Assembly (NCBI GenBank): GCA_023391635.1
Contig: JAEWAQ010000036.1
Coordinates: 1-24,414, forward strand
Length of the DNA: 24,414 nt
Direction of reading: 5' to 3'
Source of the DNA: Bacillota bacterium
GTDB taxonomy: Bacteria; Bacillota; Bacilli; Paenibacillales; Paenibacillaceae
Made by a program: the position numbers and the translations under genes. How positions within the stretch are numbered: position 1 is the first letter of the stretch; the number at the start of each line of letters is the position of its first letter. A model generated the notes under the pieces. The model saw only the letters and a program-made list of their open reading frames with translations, was not told the origin of the DNA and searched no databases. This document shows, piece after piece, positions 1-6,975 of the stretch.

Positions 1-299
1 GGGAATATATCAAGCCTATCGCGATAGAGCTCGAAGCGATCGATCCGTCTTATCGATTGCTTTCCCCCACGATGGACGTAATCGATAACGATGAGGAATT
101 AGACAATTTTATCAAGGATAACTTCGAACATAACAACCATCAGCAAGGATCGCTGAGAATGGCGCCGCTTGAGTTGTTCTCGACAGCAAAATTAGGTTTA
201 GCAAAACGAGTGACGCGCACAGTTCACTTTTCCACATCGAACATAGATTGTACCAGAATCGAAAAAGGAGGATTCATATGGCAAAGAAAGTATGCGTGA
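1..299 (+). pseudogene. C-terminal remnant of a GMC-family oxidoreductase, frameshifted and truncated
   Basis: The frame is open from the window edge, so the 5' part lies outside. It reads ...DNDEELDNFIKDN then NHQQGSLRMAPLE, which resembles the start of the GMC oxidoreductase C-terminal domain (choline/glucose dehydrogenase type flavoenzymes, typically D-E-L-x(2)-[FW]-I...H-x-x-G-[ST]-x-R-M). After about position 172 this frame loses family resemblance. The +2 frame at 173-220 instead reads VVLDSKIRFSKTSDAH, matching the next family block (VVD-x-x-L-R-V-x-G-V-S-D). This suggests a frameshift near 170-173. The last roughly 60 residues of the domain, with the conserved N-T-x-A-P segment, are missing. 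The original frame then runs to a stop at 299, overlapping the next gene by 22 bp. It is probably a dead gene; the family call rests on motif resemblance only. Confidence 0.5.
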
Positions 300-697
300 G
301 CCCTCGATTTAGAAGGTTGTGCACCCAATTTGGAAACATATTGGGAGGGGAATCGGAAATTGAAGAAGGTCCGGTTTGTTTCGTCACCCGGATGACGAAC
401 TTAAGCGAGACCATCCTGGGGAGAAGAACCCGCTCGCCTTTGGTTCAAATGCAAATGTTCTCGTTCGAATCTCTTGATCGTTCGGGACGCGCGCTTTGTT
501 TGGGAGAGACGGCCGTTCATCAAAATCAGGTGAACCGATTAATCTCGAATCTTCGTAAACGCGGGATTAAAGTCACGGCTCTCCACAATCACTGGCTAAA
601 AGAAAACCCCCGCTTAATGTATATGCATTGGGAAGCGGTTATGAATCCTATCGTGTTTGCCAGAAGAACCAAAGCATCCATTGCATTCTTGGGTTAA
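278..697 (+). CDS. DUF1259 (LppY/LpqO-like) family protein, copy 1
   Basis: A 139-residue soluble protein with no signal peptide or membrane segment. The start is the ATG at 278, preceded by AAAGGAGG at 264-271 with suitable spacing; a longer in-frame ORF starts upstream but lacks a ribosome site. The block VTALHNHWL.ENPRLMYMHWEA near the C-terminus is the hallmark of DUF1259 proteins, whose biochemical role is unknown. The central SFESLDRSGRALCLGETA block is also shared with the next gene. By eye the two tandem copies agree at about two thirds of positions over their full length, so they arose by duplication. It lies 51 bp before copy 2 and the same strand continues into an exosporium-protein-like gene, so a spore-related role is possible but inferred from position only. 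Confidence 0.75.
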   Translation: MAKKVCVSPRFRRLCTQFGNILGGESEIEEGPVCFVTRMTNLSETILGRRTRSPLVQMQMFSFESLDRSGRALCLGETAVHQNQVNRLISNLRKRGIKVTALHNHWLKENPRLMYMHWEAVMNPIVFARRTKASIAFLG

Positions 698-748
698 GGG
701 TCGGGCAATGGAGTTGAATTCTAAGAAATAATGAGAGGATGATTTCTT

Positions 749-1171
749 TTGGCGCAAACGGTGCAAGCAAGTCCTCAATTTATTAGACTATGCAACCGAT
801 TTTCAGCCATTTTAGGCGGTACGGAGCATGAGATTACAAAGGGGCCGGTATGTTTTGTCACGAGAAACAGGAGGATAAACGCCACTATTTTAGGAAGACG
901 TACCACTTCGCCTTTGGTCCGTTATCAACTGTTCTCGTTCGAATCGCTTGATCGTTCAGGGCGCGCCCTGTGCCTGGGGGAAACGGCTCTCTTCCAGAAC
1001 CAAGCCAATCGATTGCTGTCTAATCTTCGTAAAAACGGGGTTATAGTCACGGCTCTCCATAATCACTGGTTGTTCGAGAACCCGCGCCTTATGTATATTC
1101 ACTGGGAGTCCATCGATAATCCCATTGCATTTGCAAGGAAAGTTAAACGTTCTATCGCTTTCTTAGGCTGA
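749..1171 (+). CDS. DUF1259 (LppY/LpqO-like) family protein, copy 2
   Basis: A 140-residue paralogue of the preceding gene sharing GPVCFVTR, ILGRRT.SPLV, FSFESLDRSGRALCLGET and VTALHNHWL.ENPRLMY. It starts with TTG at 749, after AGAGGA at 734-739; the ATG at 731 in the same frame is followed at once by a stop, so it cannot be used. The His-rich LHNHW and IHWES segments invite a ligand- or metal-binding guess, but no function is established for the family. No terminator separates it from copy 1, and only 55 bp separate it from the exosporium-like gene, so the three are probably co-transcribed. Confidence 0.75.
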   Translation: MAQTVQASPQFIRLCNRFSAILGGTEHEITKGPVCFVTRNRRINATILGRRTTSPLVRYQLFSFESLDRSGRALCLGETALFQNQANRLLSNLRKNGVIVTALHNHWLFENPRLMYIHWESIDNPIAFARKVKRSIAFLG

Positions 1172-1226
1172 TTACTTCGGGTTCTTGTTCGCAAGCTGTT
1201 GATATCAAACATGAGGAGTTGATATC

Positions 1227-1652
1227 TTGGCACGTATACTCGATAAAGCTGCCGTTCAGCCGCTCCGCAGATTCAACTTAGCAAACTCATTTACGATCCG
1301 ACGTTCACCAGCAAGAACTCGTCTTGCAACAATCACCATCATTATTCCAAGGAATTCCCAACCAAATCGGGTAGATTTGGTAGCAACCATCGGTGTTCGA
1401 GGTGTCACTGGCATTGCGCAAATTCTCTTTAGAATCTTCCGCGATGGAAGAGAAATCTTCAACACACAACAGGGTATCGAATCTGCTGGTTCTGAACAAA
1501 ATTATGCAGTTACGTTCCAGGCGGAAGATAGAAATGTAAGATCGGGTGCCCATGTTTACACAGTCACAGCAGAAAACCGCACTGCAAATACAAGAGCTGA
1601 TGTTGTCGGGCCCATATCGTTTAGTGGATTAGCCGTTAATACGAGAACCTAA
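1227..1652 (+). CDS. Exosporium protein C-like spore surface protein
   Basis: A 141-residue protein starting at TTG 1227, with GAGGAG at 1212-1217. It carries the blocks expected of proteins annotated as exosporium protein C in Bacillus and Paenibacillus: NRVDLVATIGV, ILFRIFRDGREIFNTQQG, YAVTFQAED and VVGPISFSGLA. The predicted secondary structure is beta-rich, fitting a small surface/coat beta-sandwich. It has no signal peptide, as expected for a spore-surface protein made in the mother cell. It is last in the three-gene group and is followed by a clear terminator. The family assignment is by recalled sequence blocks; its expression in the mother cell is inferred, and no clear sigma-K promoter was found directly upstream. 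Confidence 0.75.
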   Translation: MARILDKAAVQPLRRFNLANSFTIRRSPARTRLATITIIIPRNSQPNRVDLVATIGVRGVTGIAQILFRIFRDGREIFNTQQGIESAGSEQNYAVTFQAEDRNVRSGAHVYTVTAENRTANTRADVVGPISFSGLAVNTRT

Positions 1653-1666
1653 AAACCATTTACAGC

Positions 1667-1706
1667 AAAAAGCAACTCGTGCCTCATTAGAGGACGGGTT
1701 GCTTTT
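1667..1706. terminator. Rho-independent terminator between convergent genes
   Basis: AGCAACTCGT (1671-1680) pairs with ACGGGTTGCT (1694-1703) with one G-U pair. An inner CCTC/GAGG stem (1682-1685 with 1690-1693) closes on an ATTA loop. The stem is flanked by A4 on the left and T4 on the right, so it can act in both directions. It separates the exosporium-like gene from the convergent flavin-reductase-like gene. Confidence 0.8.
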
Positions 1707-1749
1707 CCATTGTACCAGCCACTGTGAAAAGTCATCCAGAATCACCTTG

Positions 1750-2382
1750 CTATTTCACCAAACCAGCTCCAAACACAGGGGCTAACCGTGAATTTGAAAG
1801 CTGTTCACCTAGACCGAAATATTCGCAGAAGTTCATGATCAACGGATTCCATTTGGACGGATCAATGTAATTCGGACGATCCTTCATCATCAAATCTTGA
1901 TCCACATGTATTCTCTCGATGTGGACTTCCAATGCCACTAACGAACTCGGTTCTTCGAAGGAATGGACCTTTACGAGCTTTGCCTCTAAGTGAACGGGGC
2001 ATTGTTGCACGCGAGGCGCTTTGACTTCGCGCGATGGTAAAGTGGTCAACTGCGACACACCGAACTTATCTGGTTCGAAACGATAACCCCTGGCTGCCTT
2101 AGATTCCGGTACCGGATTGCGGCCAGTCAATAAGGTAAGGCTTTCGATCGCAGGGATCAAATCGGTAGACGGCAGGTTTAGCACGCATTCGCTTTCTCTT
2201 ATCAAGTTCTGGACGGTCTGTGATTTGCTGCTTAGTCCAAGCATACAAGACCGATTCAGCCACCACGCTGACGACATCGGCGCCAAATTGGCGGTTCCGT
2301 CTTCATTCATCGTACTGATCAGCACGATGGACGAACCGAAATACAAAATTTTGGGTTCGACTTCTACATGATGTATGGTCAT
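1750..2382 (-). CDS. Flavin reductase family protein (FMN-binding split barrel)
   Basis: A 210-residue protein. The N-terminus (KILYFGSSIVLISTMNEDGTANLAPMSS) is the typical opening of flavin-reductase-like domain proteins, where the T-x(3)-D/E-G...N-x-A-P-x-S segment forms part of the FMN phosphate site. It continues with GLSSKSQTVQNLIRE and a central segment compatible with the split barrel. These enzymes bind FMN or FAD and reduce flavin with NAD(P)H, or act as flavoprotein partners; the substrate cannot be deduced. The ATG at 2382 sits 7 nt after AGAGG. It is monocistronic: an Rho-independent terminator lies between it and the upstream Lrp gene, and it converges on the exosporium group. 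Confidence 0.85.
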   Translation of the reverse strand: MTIHHVEVEPKILYFGSSIVLISTMNEDGTANLAPMSSAWWLNRSCMLGLSSKSQTVQNLIRESECVLNLPSTDLIPAIESLTLLTGRNPVPESKAARGYRFEPDKFGVSQLTTLPSREVKAPRVQQCPVHLEAKLVKVHSFEEPSSLVALEVHIERIHVDQDLMMKDRPNYIDPSKWNPLIMNFCEYFGLGEQLSNSRLAPVFGAGLVK

Positions 2383-2473
2383 CCATATTCCTCTTTTCGG
2401 GGTTTAATGTAAAACCAATGTAGCACAGATCGGCTGGCATAGGTCCGAATTCGGAATGGGATAGCAAGAACGC

Positions 2474-2505
2474 AAAAAAAACCGAATGCTCATTAGCTCG
2501 GCTTT
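2474..2505 (-). terminator. Rho-independent terminator of the Lrp-family gene
   Basis: Read on the minus strand, AAGCCGA pairs with TCGGTTT, with an inner GCT/AGC stem closing an AATG loop, and the hairpin runs directly into a tract of eight T residues. It lies 36 bp past the Lrp stop and before the flavin-reductase gene, which therefore needs its own promoter. Confidence 0.8.
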
Positions 2506-2540
2506 CATTACGGAATTCCAAAGCATTGGTCTGTGTATAC

Positions 2541-2969
2541 CTACTTGACCTGCTCGATTGTTAAACTCAACTTATAATTTCCATACTTCAGCACATCTTC
2601 CAACAGTTTGTTTAATTCGGAACCGTCGCTAATTCGAATGCGCAGCCAATAACAACCTTCACCGCTTACACGATGCACCTCCGTCACGGACTCGGTCGAC
2701 CGAACAAAGTTCCGAAAGGCTTGATGTGCTTGATTCGAATTCATGAACACGATCAGAAAGGCATGAACGCCCAGCCCGATCTTCTCGGGATTCCAACGCA
2801 GCGTATAGCCATCGATTACTCCGAGGTCTTGCAGCTTCCTCACCCGGGCGCCAACTGCCTGCCCTGTAAGATGGACCTGCTCTCCAATCTCCTTATGGGT
2901 GAGGAGCGCGTTGTTTAGCAATGCTTGCAGAATCCTCAGATCAATATCGTCAATCGCTTGGCTAGCCAT
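2541..2969 (-). CDS. Lrp/AsnC family transcriptional regulator
   Basis: A 142-residue protein: an N-terminal winged helix-turn-helix (IDDIDLRILQALLNNALLT, then HKEIGEQVHLTGQAVGARVRKL) followed by a RAM/AsnC ligand-binding domain (GVHAFLIVFMNS, VTEVHRVSGEGCYWLRI). The length is normal for the family. The start chosen is the ATG at 2969, preceded by AAAGGAGAGG; the ORF extends 18 codons further upstream but without a ribosome site. It is divergent from the metallo-hydrolase/oxidoreductase pair at 3096-4879, with a 126-bp shared promoter region containing a perfect 12-bp palindrome, the usual arrangement for an Lrp-type regulator controlling its divergent neighbours. The effector is unknown. Confidence 0.9.
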   Translation of the reverse strand: MASQAIDDIDLRILQALLNNALLTHKEIGEQVHLTGQAVGARVRKLQDLGVIDGYTLRWNPEKIGLGVHAFLIVFMNSNQAHQAFRNFVRSTESVTEVHRVSGEGCYWLRIRISDGSELNKLLEDVLKYGNYKLSLTIEQVK

Positions 2970-3046
2970 TAGGCATCCTCTCCTTTCACGGTGAAAATAT
3001 ATTCGCCTACTTACGCTCATCAAGTTATGTATTGAACGAAGGAACT

Positions 3047-3058
3047 GATGATATCATC
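3047..3058. promoter_or_regulatory. Perfect palindrome GATGATATCATC in the lrp/MBL divergent region
   Basis: A perfect 12-bp dyad, GATGAT/ATCATC, lies about 38 bp before the metallo-hydrolase start and about 78 bp before the Lrp start. It is a candidate operator for the adjacent Lrp-family protein. I could not place a convincing -35/-10 pair here. Confidence 0.4.
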
Positions 3059-3095
3059 GATAGTATAGCAGACGAACCTTCAAGGAGGAATTGTA

Positions 3096-3842
3096 ATGAA
3101 CATTCAATTCATTCGACATGCGACATTATGGTTGGAATATGCGGGCGTGAAATTTTTAATCGATCCGATGTTTAGCGATAAGGCAGTGAATCCGCCAATT
3201 CCTAATTCCGGTGACGAACGTCGTAATCCGCTCGTCCCGTTGCCCAGTGCGCTGAATGCATGGCTCGCTCCGGATGCCGTCCTCGTGACGCATTTGCATC
3301 CGGATCATTGGGATAAAGCGGCAATGCATGCGCTGCCGAAGACGACTATTATATTTTGCCAGCAAGGGGATGCGGACGCGATCCGTTCGTCAGGCTTTAT
3401 CAATGTAACGGAGATACAAACCTCCCTGGCCTTCCAAGGCGTAACCATTCATCGTACGAGCGGACAGCATGGCACGGGCGAGATCGGCCACAAAATGGGG
3501 CAGGTGTCCGGTTTCGTTCTTCAGGCACAGGCGGAGCCTACACTGTACATCACTGGGGATACGATTTGGTGCGAAGACGTAATGGCGGCACTGGATACCT
3601 ATAAACCCGATATGACAATTGTCAATGCGGGCGGGGCAAGATTCGTAGTCGGCGATGCGATTACGATGGATGAAGAAAACATCATTAAGCTTATCGGATA
3701 TGCACCGTATACTCGAATCGTTGCTGTTCATATGGATACGATCAATCATTGCCATGTCACTCGGGAGGTGCTGCGGACTAGGCTCGCCGCTAATCATTTG
3801 CTTAACAAAGTTGATATTCCAGAGGACGGCGAATGGCTTTGA
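3096..3842 (+). CDS. MBL-fold metal-dependent hydrolase
   Basis: A 248-residue cytoplasmic protein of the metallo-beta-lactamase superfamily. The signature T-H-L-H-P-D-H-W-D occupies residues 65-73 (metal ligands His66, His68, Asp70, His71). Later ligand candidates are a His in SGQHGTG, the Asp in YITGDTIW and a His in the VAVHMDTINHCH segment. The N-terminus (IQFIRHATLWLEYAGVKFLIDP) is typical of the UlaG/YtkL-like branch. Substrate is not predictable: the family includes lactonases, phosphodiesterases and phosphorylcholine-type hydrolases. The ATG at 3096 follows AAGGAGGAA. The next gene starts 32 bp downstream, so the two form an operon divergent from the Lrp regulator. Confidence 0.85.
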   Translation: MNIQFIRHATLWLEYAGVKFLIDPMFSDKAVNPPIPNSGDERRNPLVPLPSALNAWLAPDAVLVTHLHPDHWDKAAMHALPKTTIIFCQQGDADAIRSSGFINVTEIQTSLAFQGVTIHRTSGQHGTGEIGHKMGQVSGFVLQAQAEPTLYITGDTIWCEDVMAALDTYKPDMTIVNAGGARFVVGDAITMDEENIIKLIGYAPYTRIVAVHMDTINHCHVTREVLRTRLAANHLLNKVDIPEDGEWL

Positions 3843-3874
3843 ACTATCGAACAAATCATGAGGAGATTGTGAAT

Positions 3875-4879
3875 ATGGAACGGAATCGTCAAATTCGACT
3901 TTTCAGTCGTCCAAATGGTGAGCCGAGTGAATCCAATTTTGAGATGGTGGAGGAACCTATTATTCGGCCGGTAAAGGGAGAAATATTAGTTCGCATTCTT
4001 TATCTCTCTGTAGATGCTTATTTGCGTTTTTTTATGAGCGAAGTTACTCCGTTATTTCCCCCGCATCCGCTTAATGAAGTATTTGGTGGCAGTGCGTTAG
4101 GGGAAATCATGGAATCGAATGATCCGAAATTTGAAACTGGGGATATTGTTCTTGGTAATTTTGGCTGGCAGGAATATGCGATTGCACAAGGTGACGAAGT
4201 GCAACGAGTCGATTCAGCGATATCTCCAATTTCCTCGTCACTTGGTTTACTTGGCACGACCGGATTAACCGCATATTTCGGAATGGTGGAAATAGGAAAG
4301 CCTAAGGCGGGAGAAACCGTTGTCATTTCAGGAGCAGCCGGAGCAGTCGGAATTGCTGCCGGACAGATCGCTAAGTTGAAAGGATGCCGGGTTGTAGGCA
4401 TCGCGGGATCGGAACGCAAGTCGCGTTACTTGATCGATAAGATCGGATTTGATGCAGTCGTCAATTACCGATCTGTATCTAATTTGAAAGAAGCCATTCA
4501 AAAAGCTTGTCCGAATGGAGTTGATGTTTATTTCGACAATGTGGGAGGAAACGTAACCCATGCGATCCTTTCGCATTTAAACAGATATGCCCGAGTTGCA
4601 GTATGCGGACAAATATCCCAATATAACGAAGGATCTTTGGATATCCCGTCAAATTTACCGTTTCAAATATGGAAAACAAGCGCACGAATTCAAGGTTTCA
4701 TGCTATATGATTATCATCATTTATTTGGTGACGCGCTAAACCAAATGATTCAGTGGTACAAAGAAGGCAAATTGAAAAATGATGAACACGTGGTCGAAGG
4801 AATTGATCAAGCACCGATGGCCTTAATGGGACTTTTCAATGGTGAAAATATTGGGAAAGTCGTTGTTAAGCTTACTTGA
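3875..4879 (+). CDS. NADP-dependent MDR oxidoreductase (alkenal/one reductase, CurA/YncB type)
   Basis: A 334-residue medium-chain reductase without the catalytic-zinc ligands. The N-terminal part reads NRQIRLFSRPNGEPSESNF then VKGEILVRILYLSVDAYLR, characteristic of the leukotriene-B4-dehydrogenase/CurA group. The Rossmann motif GAAGAVG lies near residues 152-158 and is followed by a cofactor strand ending in GSERKSR, where basic residues fit NADPH. VDVYFDNVGG and ARVAVCGQIS are further family blocks. Such enzymes reduce activated C=C bonds of enals and enones. The ATG at 3875 has AGGAG at 3861-3865; the ORF extends upstream to 3833, overlapping the previous gene, but lacks a ribosome site there. 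It lies 32 bp after the hydrolase and probably shares its promoter. Confidence 0.9.
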   Translation: MERNRQIRLFSRPNGEPSESNFEMVEEPIIRPVKGEILVRILYLSVDAYLRFFMSEVTPLFPPHPLNEVFGGSALGEIMESNDPKFETGDIVLGNFGWQEYAIAQGDEVQRVDSAISPISSSLGLLGTTGLTAYFGMVEIGKPKAGETVVISGAAGAVGIAAGQIAKLKGCRVVGIAGSERKSRYLIDKIGFDAVVNYRSVSNLKEAIQKACPNGVDVYFDNVGGNVTHAILSHLNRYARVAVCGQISQYNEGSLDIPSNLPFQIWKTSARIQGFMLYDYHHLFGDALNQMIQWYKEGKLKNDEHVVEGIDQAPMALMGLFNGENIGKVVVKLT

Positions 4880-6102
4880 ACGGTGCAAAGAGGGCCGCAA
4901 CAGGCCGCCAGTTCCGTTACAGCCTGGCGTCCGCCCGCAGCGGATTGCGACGCTCGAGCCGTCGGCTCGCCGCAAATATGGCCAACGCCAGCACAATCAT
5001 CGCCGCCGAGAAATAACCCACATGCGCGACTGTATCGAAGCGGACGACCGCTCCCCCCGGCAAACGCACCCAACGCACTGCCCAGGTAGAGGGCCGAAGC
5101 GTTAAGCGACAGAACCAGGCTGGAAGACGAGCCCGACAAGCCGATAAGGCGGTGTTGCTGCGCCGGATTAAACATATAGCCGCTCAATCCGTACAATGCC
5201 AGGCTGGCGACGGCTGCAGCCAGAATGCCCGGCCGGCCGGCCCATAGATCAAGCACGGACAGCAGCAGCAGCGAGGCAGTAAGCGCCGACAATGCGATCA
5301 GGATAGCCCGATGCGAGCCAAGCCGATCCGCGACGGAGCCCCCCAGTCGAACGCCGATAAAGCTGGCGATGCCGTAGAAGAACAGAACCAGACTAATCGC
5401 CCGGCCGGCCGCCCCGTATCCGGCGAATAGTTCGGTGACGTATGTGAAGAAGGAGAATATGCCGGCACCCCAGACCAGCGTCGTCAGCAGCGCGACCAGA
5501 ACCTCCGACCGCTTCAGCAGAGATAGCCGTTCTCGCAGCGTGGCCGATCCGGGCGATGGCACCTCGGGAAACAACAGTCGGATAGCGACGGCGGCTAGCA
5601 TCGCCAATCCGGCGACAAACCAGAACGTTGCGCGCCAATGGATGGTCAGCGCTATCCATGTGCCGAACGGCACGCCTGCAATAAGCGAGATGGTATTGCC
5701 AGCGATGACGATCGAGAGCGCGCGGCCCCGCTTCTCCGGTGCTGTCAAAGCGGAGGCAACCGCTATGGCCATCGGCCCAAACACCCCCGCCCCGAGCGCC
5801 GCCACGACCCGGCCGGCCAGCATCGCCCCATAAGACGATGAGAGGCCGCAAAGCGCATTGCCGATCGCGATCAGCAGCAGCGCTCCAATCATCAACTTCC
5901 TTCGCTCCATCTTTCCGGTCAGCGTCGTTATCACCGGTGAAGAGAATGCATAGACTAGCGAGAACACCGTCACCAATTGGCCGGCCAGCGCCGTCGTGAC
6001 GTGCAGCGCGGATGCCAGCGTCGGCAGCATCCCGCTAATCATGAAGGCTTCCGTGCCTATGGCGAACGAACCAAGCGCCAGCCACCAAATTCGATGGTTC
6101 AT
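4807..6102 (-). CDS. MFS transporter (DHA1, AraJ/YdhP-like), C-terminus frameshifted
   Basis: A drug:H+ antiporter family-1 permease with about 12 membrane segments (WWLALGSFAIGTEAFMISGMLP opening; MERRK loop; GRVVAALGAGVFGPMAIAVAS; PEKRGRALSIVIAG). The start is probably the ATG at 6102, 9 nt after AGGAAAGGG, rather than that at 6111. Sequence is family-like up to SALGAFAGG, then becomes non-membrane nonsense and runs to 4807, overlapping the convergent oxidoreductase by 73 bp. Deleting one base from the six-C run at 5053-5058 restores the other frame (AVVRFDTVAHVGYFSAAMIV, then LALAIFAASRRLE) and ends at a TAA at 4917-4919, giving 394 residues, the usual DHA1 length, with no overlap. So this is either a mutated or slipping gene, or a base-call error. 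The Rrf2 regulator immediately upstream is its likely controller. Confidence 0.85.
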   Translation of the reverse strand: MNHRIWWLALGSFAIGTEAFMISGMLPTLASALHVTTALAGQLVTVFSLVYAFSSPVITTLTGKMERRKLMIGALLLIAIGNALCGLSSSYGAMLAGRVVAALGAGVFGPMAIAVASALTAPEKRGRALSIVIAGNTISLIAGVPFGTWIALTIHWRATFWFVAGLAMLAAVAIRLLFPEVPSPGSATLRERLSLLKRSEVLVALLTTLVWGAGIFSFFTYVTELFAGYGAAGRAISLVLFFYGIASFIGVRLGGSVADRLGSHRAILIALSALTASLLLLSVLDLWAGRPGILAAAVASLALYGLSGYMFNPAQQHRLIGLSGSSSSLVLSLNASALYLGSALGAFAGGSGRPLRYSRACGLFLGGDDCAGVGHICGEPTARASQSAAGGRQAVTELAACCGPLCTVQVSLTTTFPIFSPLKSPIKAIGA

Positions 6103-6152
6103 AAACTTCATCCCTTTCCTTCGTCGGCTTTTTCACCGCTCAATATTACTAT

Positions 6153-6248
6153 TTCAGTTACATTGAACGACGTGAAAAGATTTGGCCGCAGGCACAGATT
6201 CGAGGCTTGCGCCTGAAGCAGCAAACATATCCGCTCATTGTAACTGAA
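6153..6248. promoter_or_regulatory. Inverted pair of TTCAGTTACA(A/T)TGA elements before the MFS gene
   Basis: TTCAGTTACATTGA lies on the plus strand at 6153-6166 and TTCAGTTACAATGA on the minus strand at 6235-6248. The second copy is also the core of a local inverted repeat CTCATT-N7-AATGAG (6234-6252). A related CATTGTA-containing sequence overlaps the Rrf2 promoter at 6801-6807. These are candidate operators for the Rrf2 protein in the leader of the MFS gene. Confidence 0.4.
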
Positions 6249-6335
6249 TGAGTTGCCTTGATAGGCGTGAGAAGACACGGATGCGCCGTCCTGCGAAGGA
6301 TCAAACCCTCCGTCCGCTTCGACATCCGTTCGACA

Positions 6336-6776
6336 TCAACGCTTCCCGTTCGCCATTGAAGATACGACCAGATTGGCAATCGACACGCCGGCCAACCGTT
6401 CCTTCATGGCGCGTTCGCTCTCATCGTAGACGTCCTGCAACGCCGGCTGTATCCCTTGGCCAATGACGCAGTTGAAGTTTGGCATGGAATGGTGAAGCTC
6501 GAACAGCGGAGTCTGCACGACGGCTTCGTATACGTTAAGCATGCTGATCGCCTCCGGGCGGCGAGCCAGTTTCCACCCTGCCCCAGTCCCACCATGCTGC
6601 ACCAGCACCAACCCCGCCTTGGCGAGTTGGCCCAAAATCCGGCGCAGAAAAACCGGGTTAGTATTGACGCTGTTGGCAATGCGATCCGAGGGCAGGAACT
6701 CGTCTTTCTCATCCGTCATGAATGCCAGCCACGTCAAAATATGAAGCGCAACCGTGTATCTGCTGACGACTGTCAT
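6336..6776 (-). CDS. Rrf2 family transcriptional regulator (YwnA-like)
   Basis: A 146-residue winged-helix regulator: VSRYTVALHILTWLAF at the start, the helix-turn-helix around LPSDRIANSVNTNPVFLRRIL, wing GGTGAGWKLARRPEAISML, and a C-terminal helix with NCVIGQGIQPALQDVYDESE. It has only one cysteine (in NCVIGQG), so it lacks the three-Cys cluster of Fe-S-binding IscR/NsrR types and resembles YwnA-type proteins that sense small electrophiles or unknown ligands. The start is the ATG at 6776, after GGGGG; the ORF extends 18 codons upstream through the promoter and is not believed. It lies on the same strand as the MFS transporter, 233 bp upstream, and probably controls it and itself. Confidence 0.9.
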   Translation of the reverse strand: MTVVSRYTVALHILTWLAFMTDEKDEFLPSDRIANSVNTNPVFLRRILGQLAKAGLVLVQHGGTGAGWKLARRPEAISMLNVYEAVVQTPLFELHHSMPNFNCVIGQGIQPALQDVYDESERAMKERLAGVSIANLVVSSMANGKR

Positions 6777-6801
6777 CTTCGGCCCCCCATTCAATATAAC
6801 C

Positions 6802-6830
6802 ATTGTAGTTCTATTGGATTTCGCTGTCAA
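6802..6830 (-). promoter_or_regulatory. Sigma-A promoter of the Rrf2 gene
   Basis: On the minus strand TTGACA (6830-6825), a 17-bp spacer and TACAAT (6807-6802) form a near-consensus promoter about 25 bp before the Rrf2 start codon. The -10 overlaps a CATTGTA sequence shared with the repeats before the MFS gene, which would allow autoregulation. Confidence 0.75.
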
Positions 6831-6897
6831 TGTTGACCTGACGGGATTGCTGAATCGTAGAGGTTTTAGCGAATGAAAGCAGTTGAAGAGTTGTTAA

Positions 6898-6975
6898 TGG
6901 CGGTTACCCTATATGAAAGGTAGTGGTTGGGGACGTATTGTCCATGTATCGTCGGAGAAAGCAGAATTGCTGTGA
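6898..6975 (+). pseudogene. Short-chain dehydrogenase (SDR) fragment
   Basis: A 26-codon stretch in one frame reads W-R-L-P-Y-M-K-G-S-G-W-G-R-I-V-H-V-S-S-E-K-A and then stops. It closely matches the central SDR block (LPxM+xxGWGRIVxISS) containing the catalytic serine region. No Rossmann start, catalytic Tyr-x3-Lys or C-terminus is present in any frame nearby, and a stop lies directly upstream. It is a decayed leftover of an SDR gene, different from the intact one at 20662. Confidence 0.5.

Noticed and set aside
1256..1553. Two minus-strand ORFs opposite the exosporium-like gene
   Set aside because: They are antisense shadows: no ribosome site and no family features, while the plus-strand frame matches a known family.
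5393..5851. A 152-codon minus-strand ORF inside the MFS gene in another frame
   Set aside because: An Arg/Gly-rich shadow frame typical of GC-rich coding DNA; the MFS frame explains the region.
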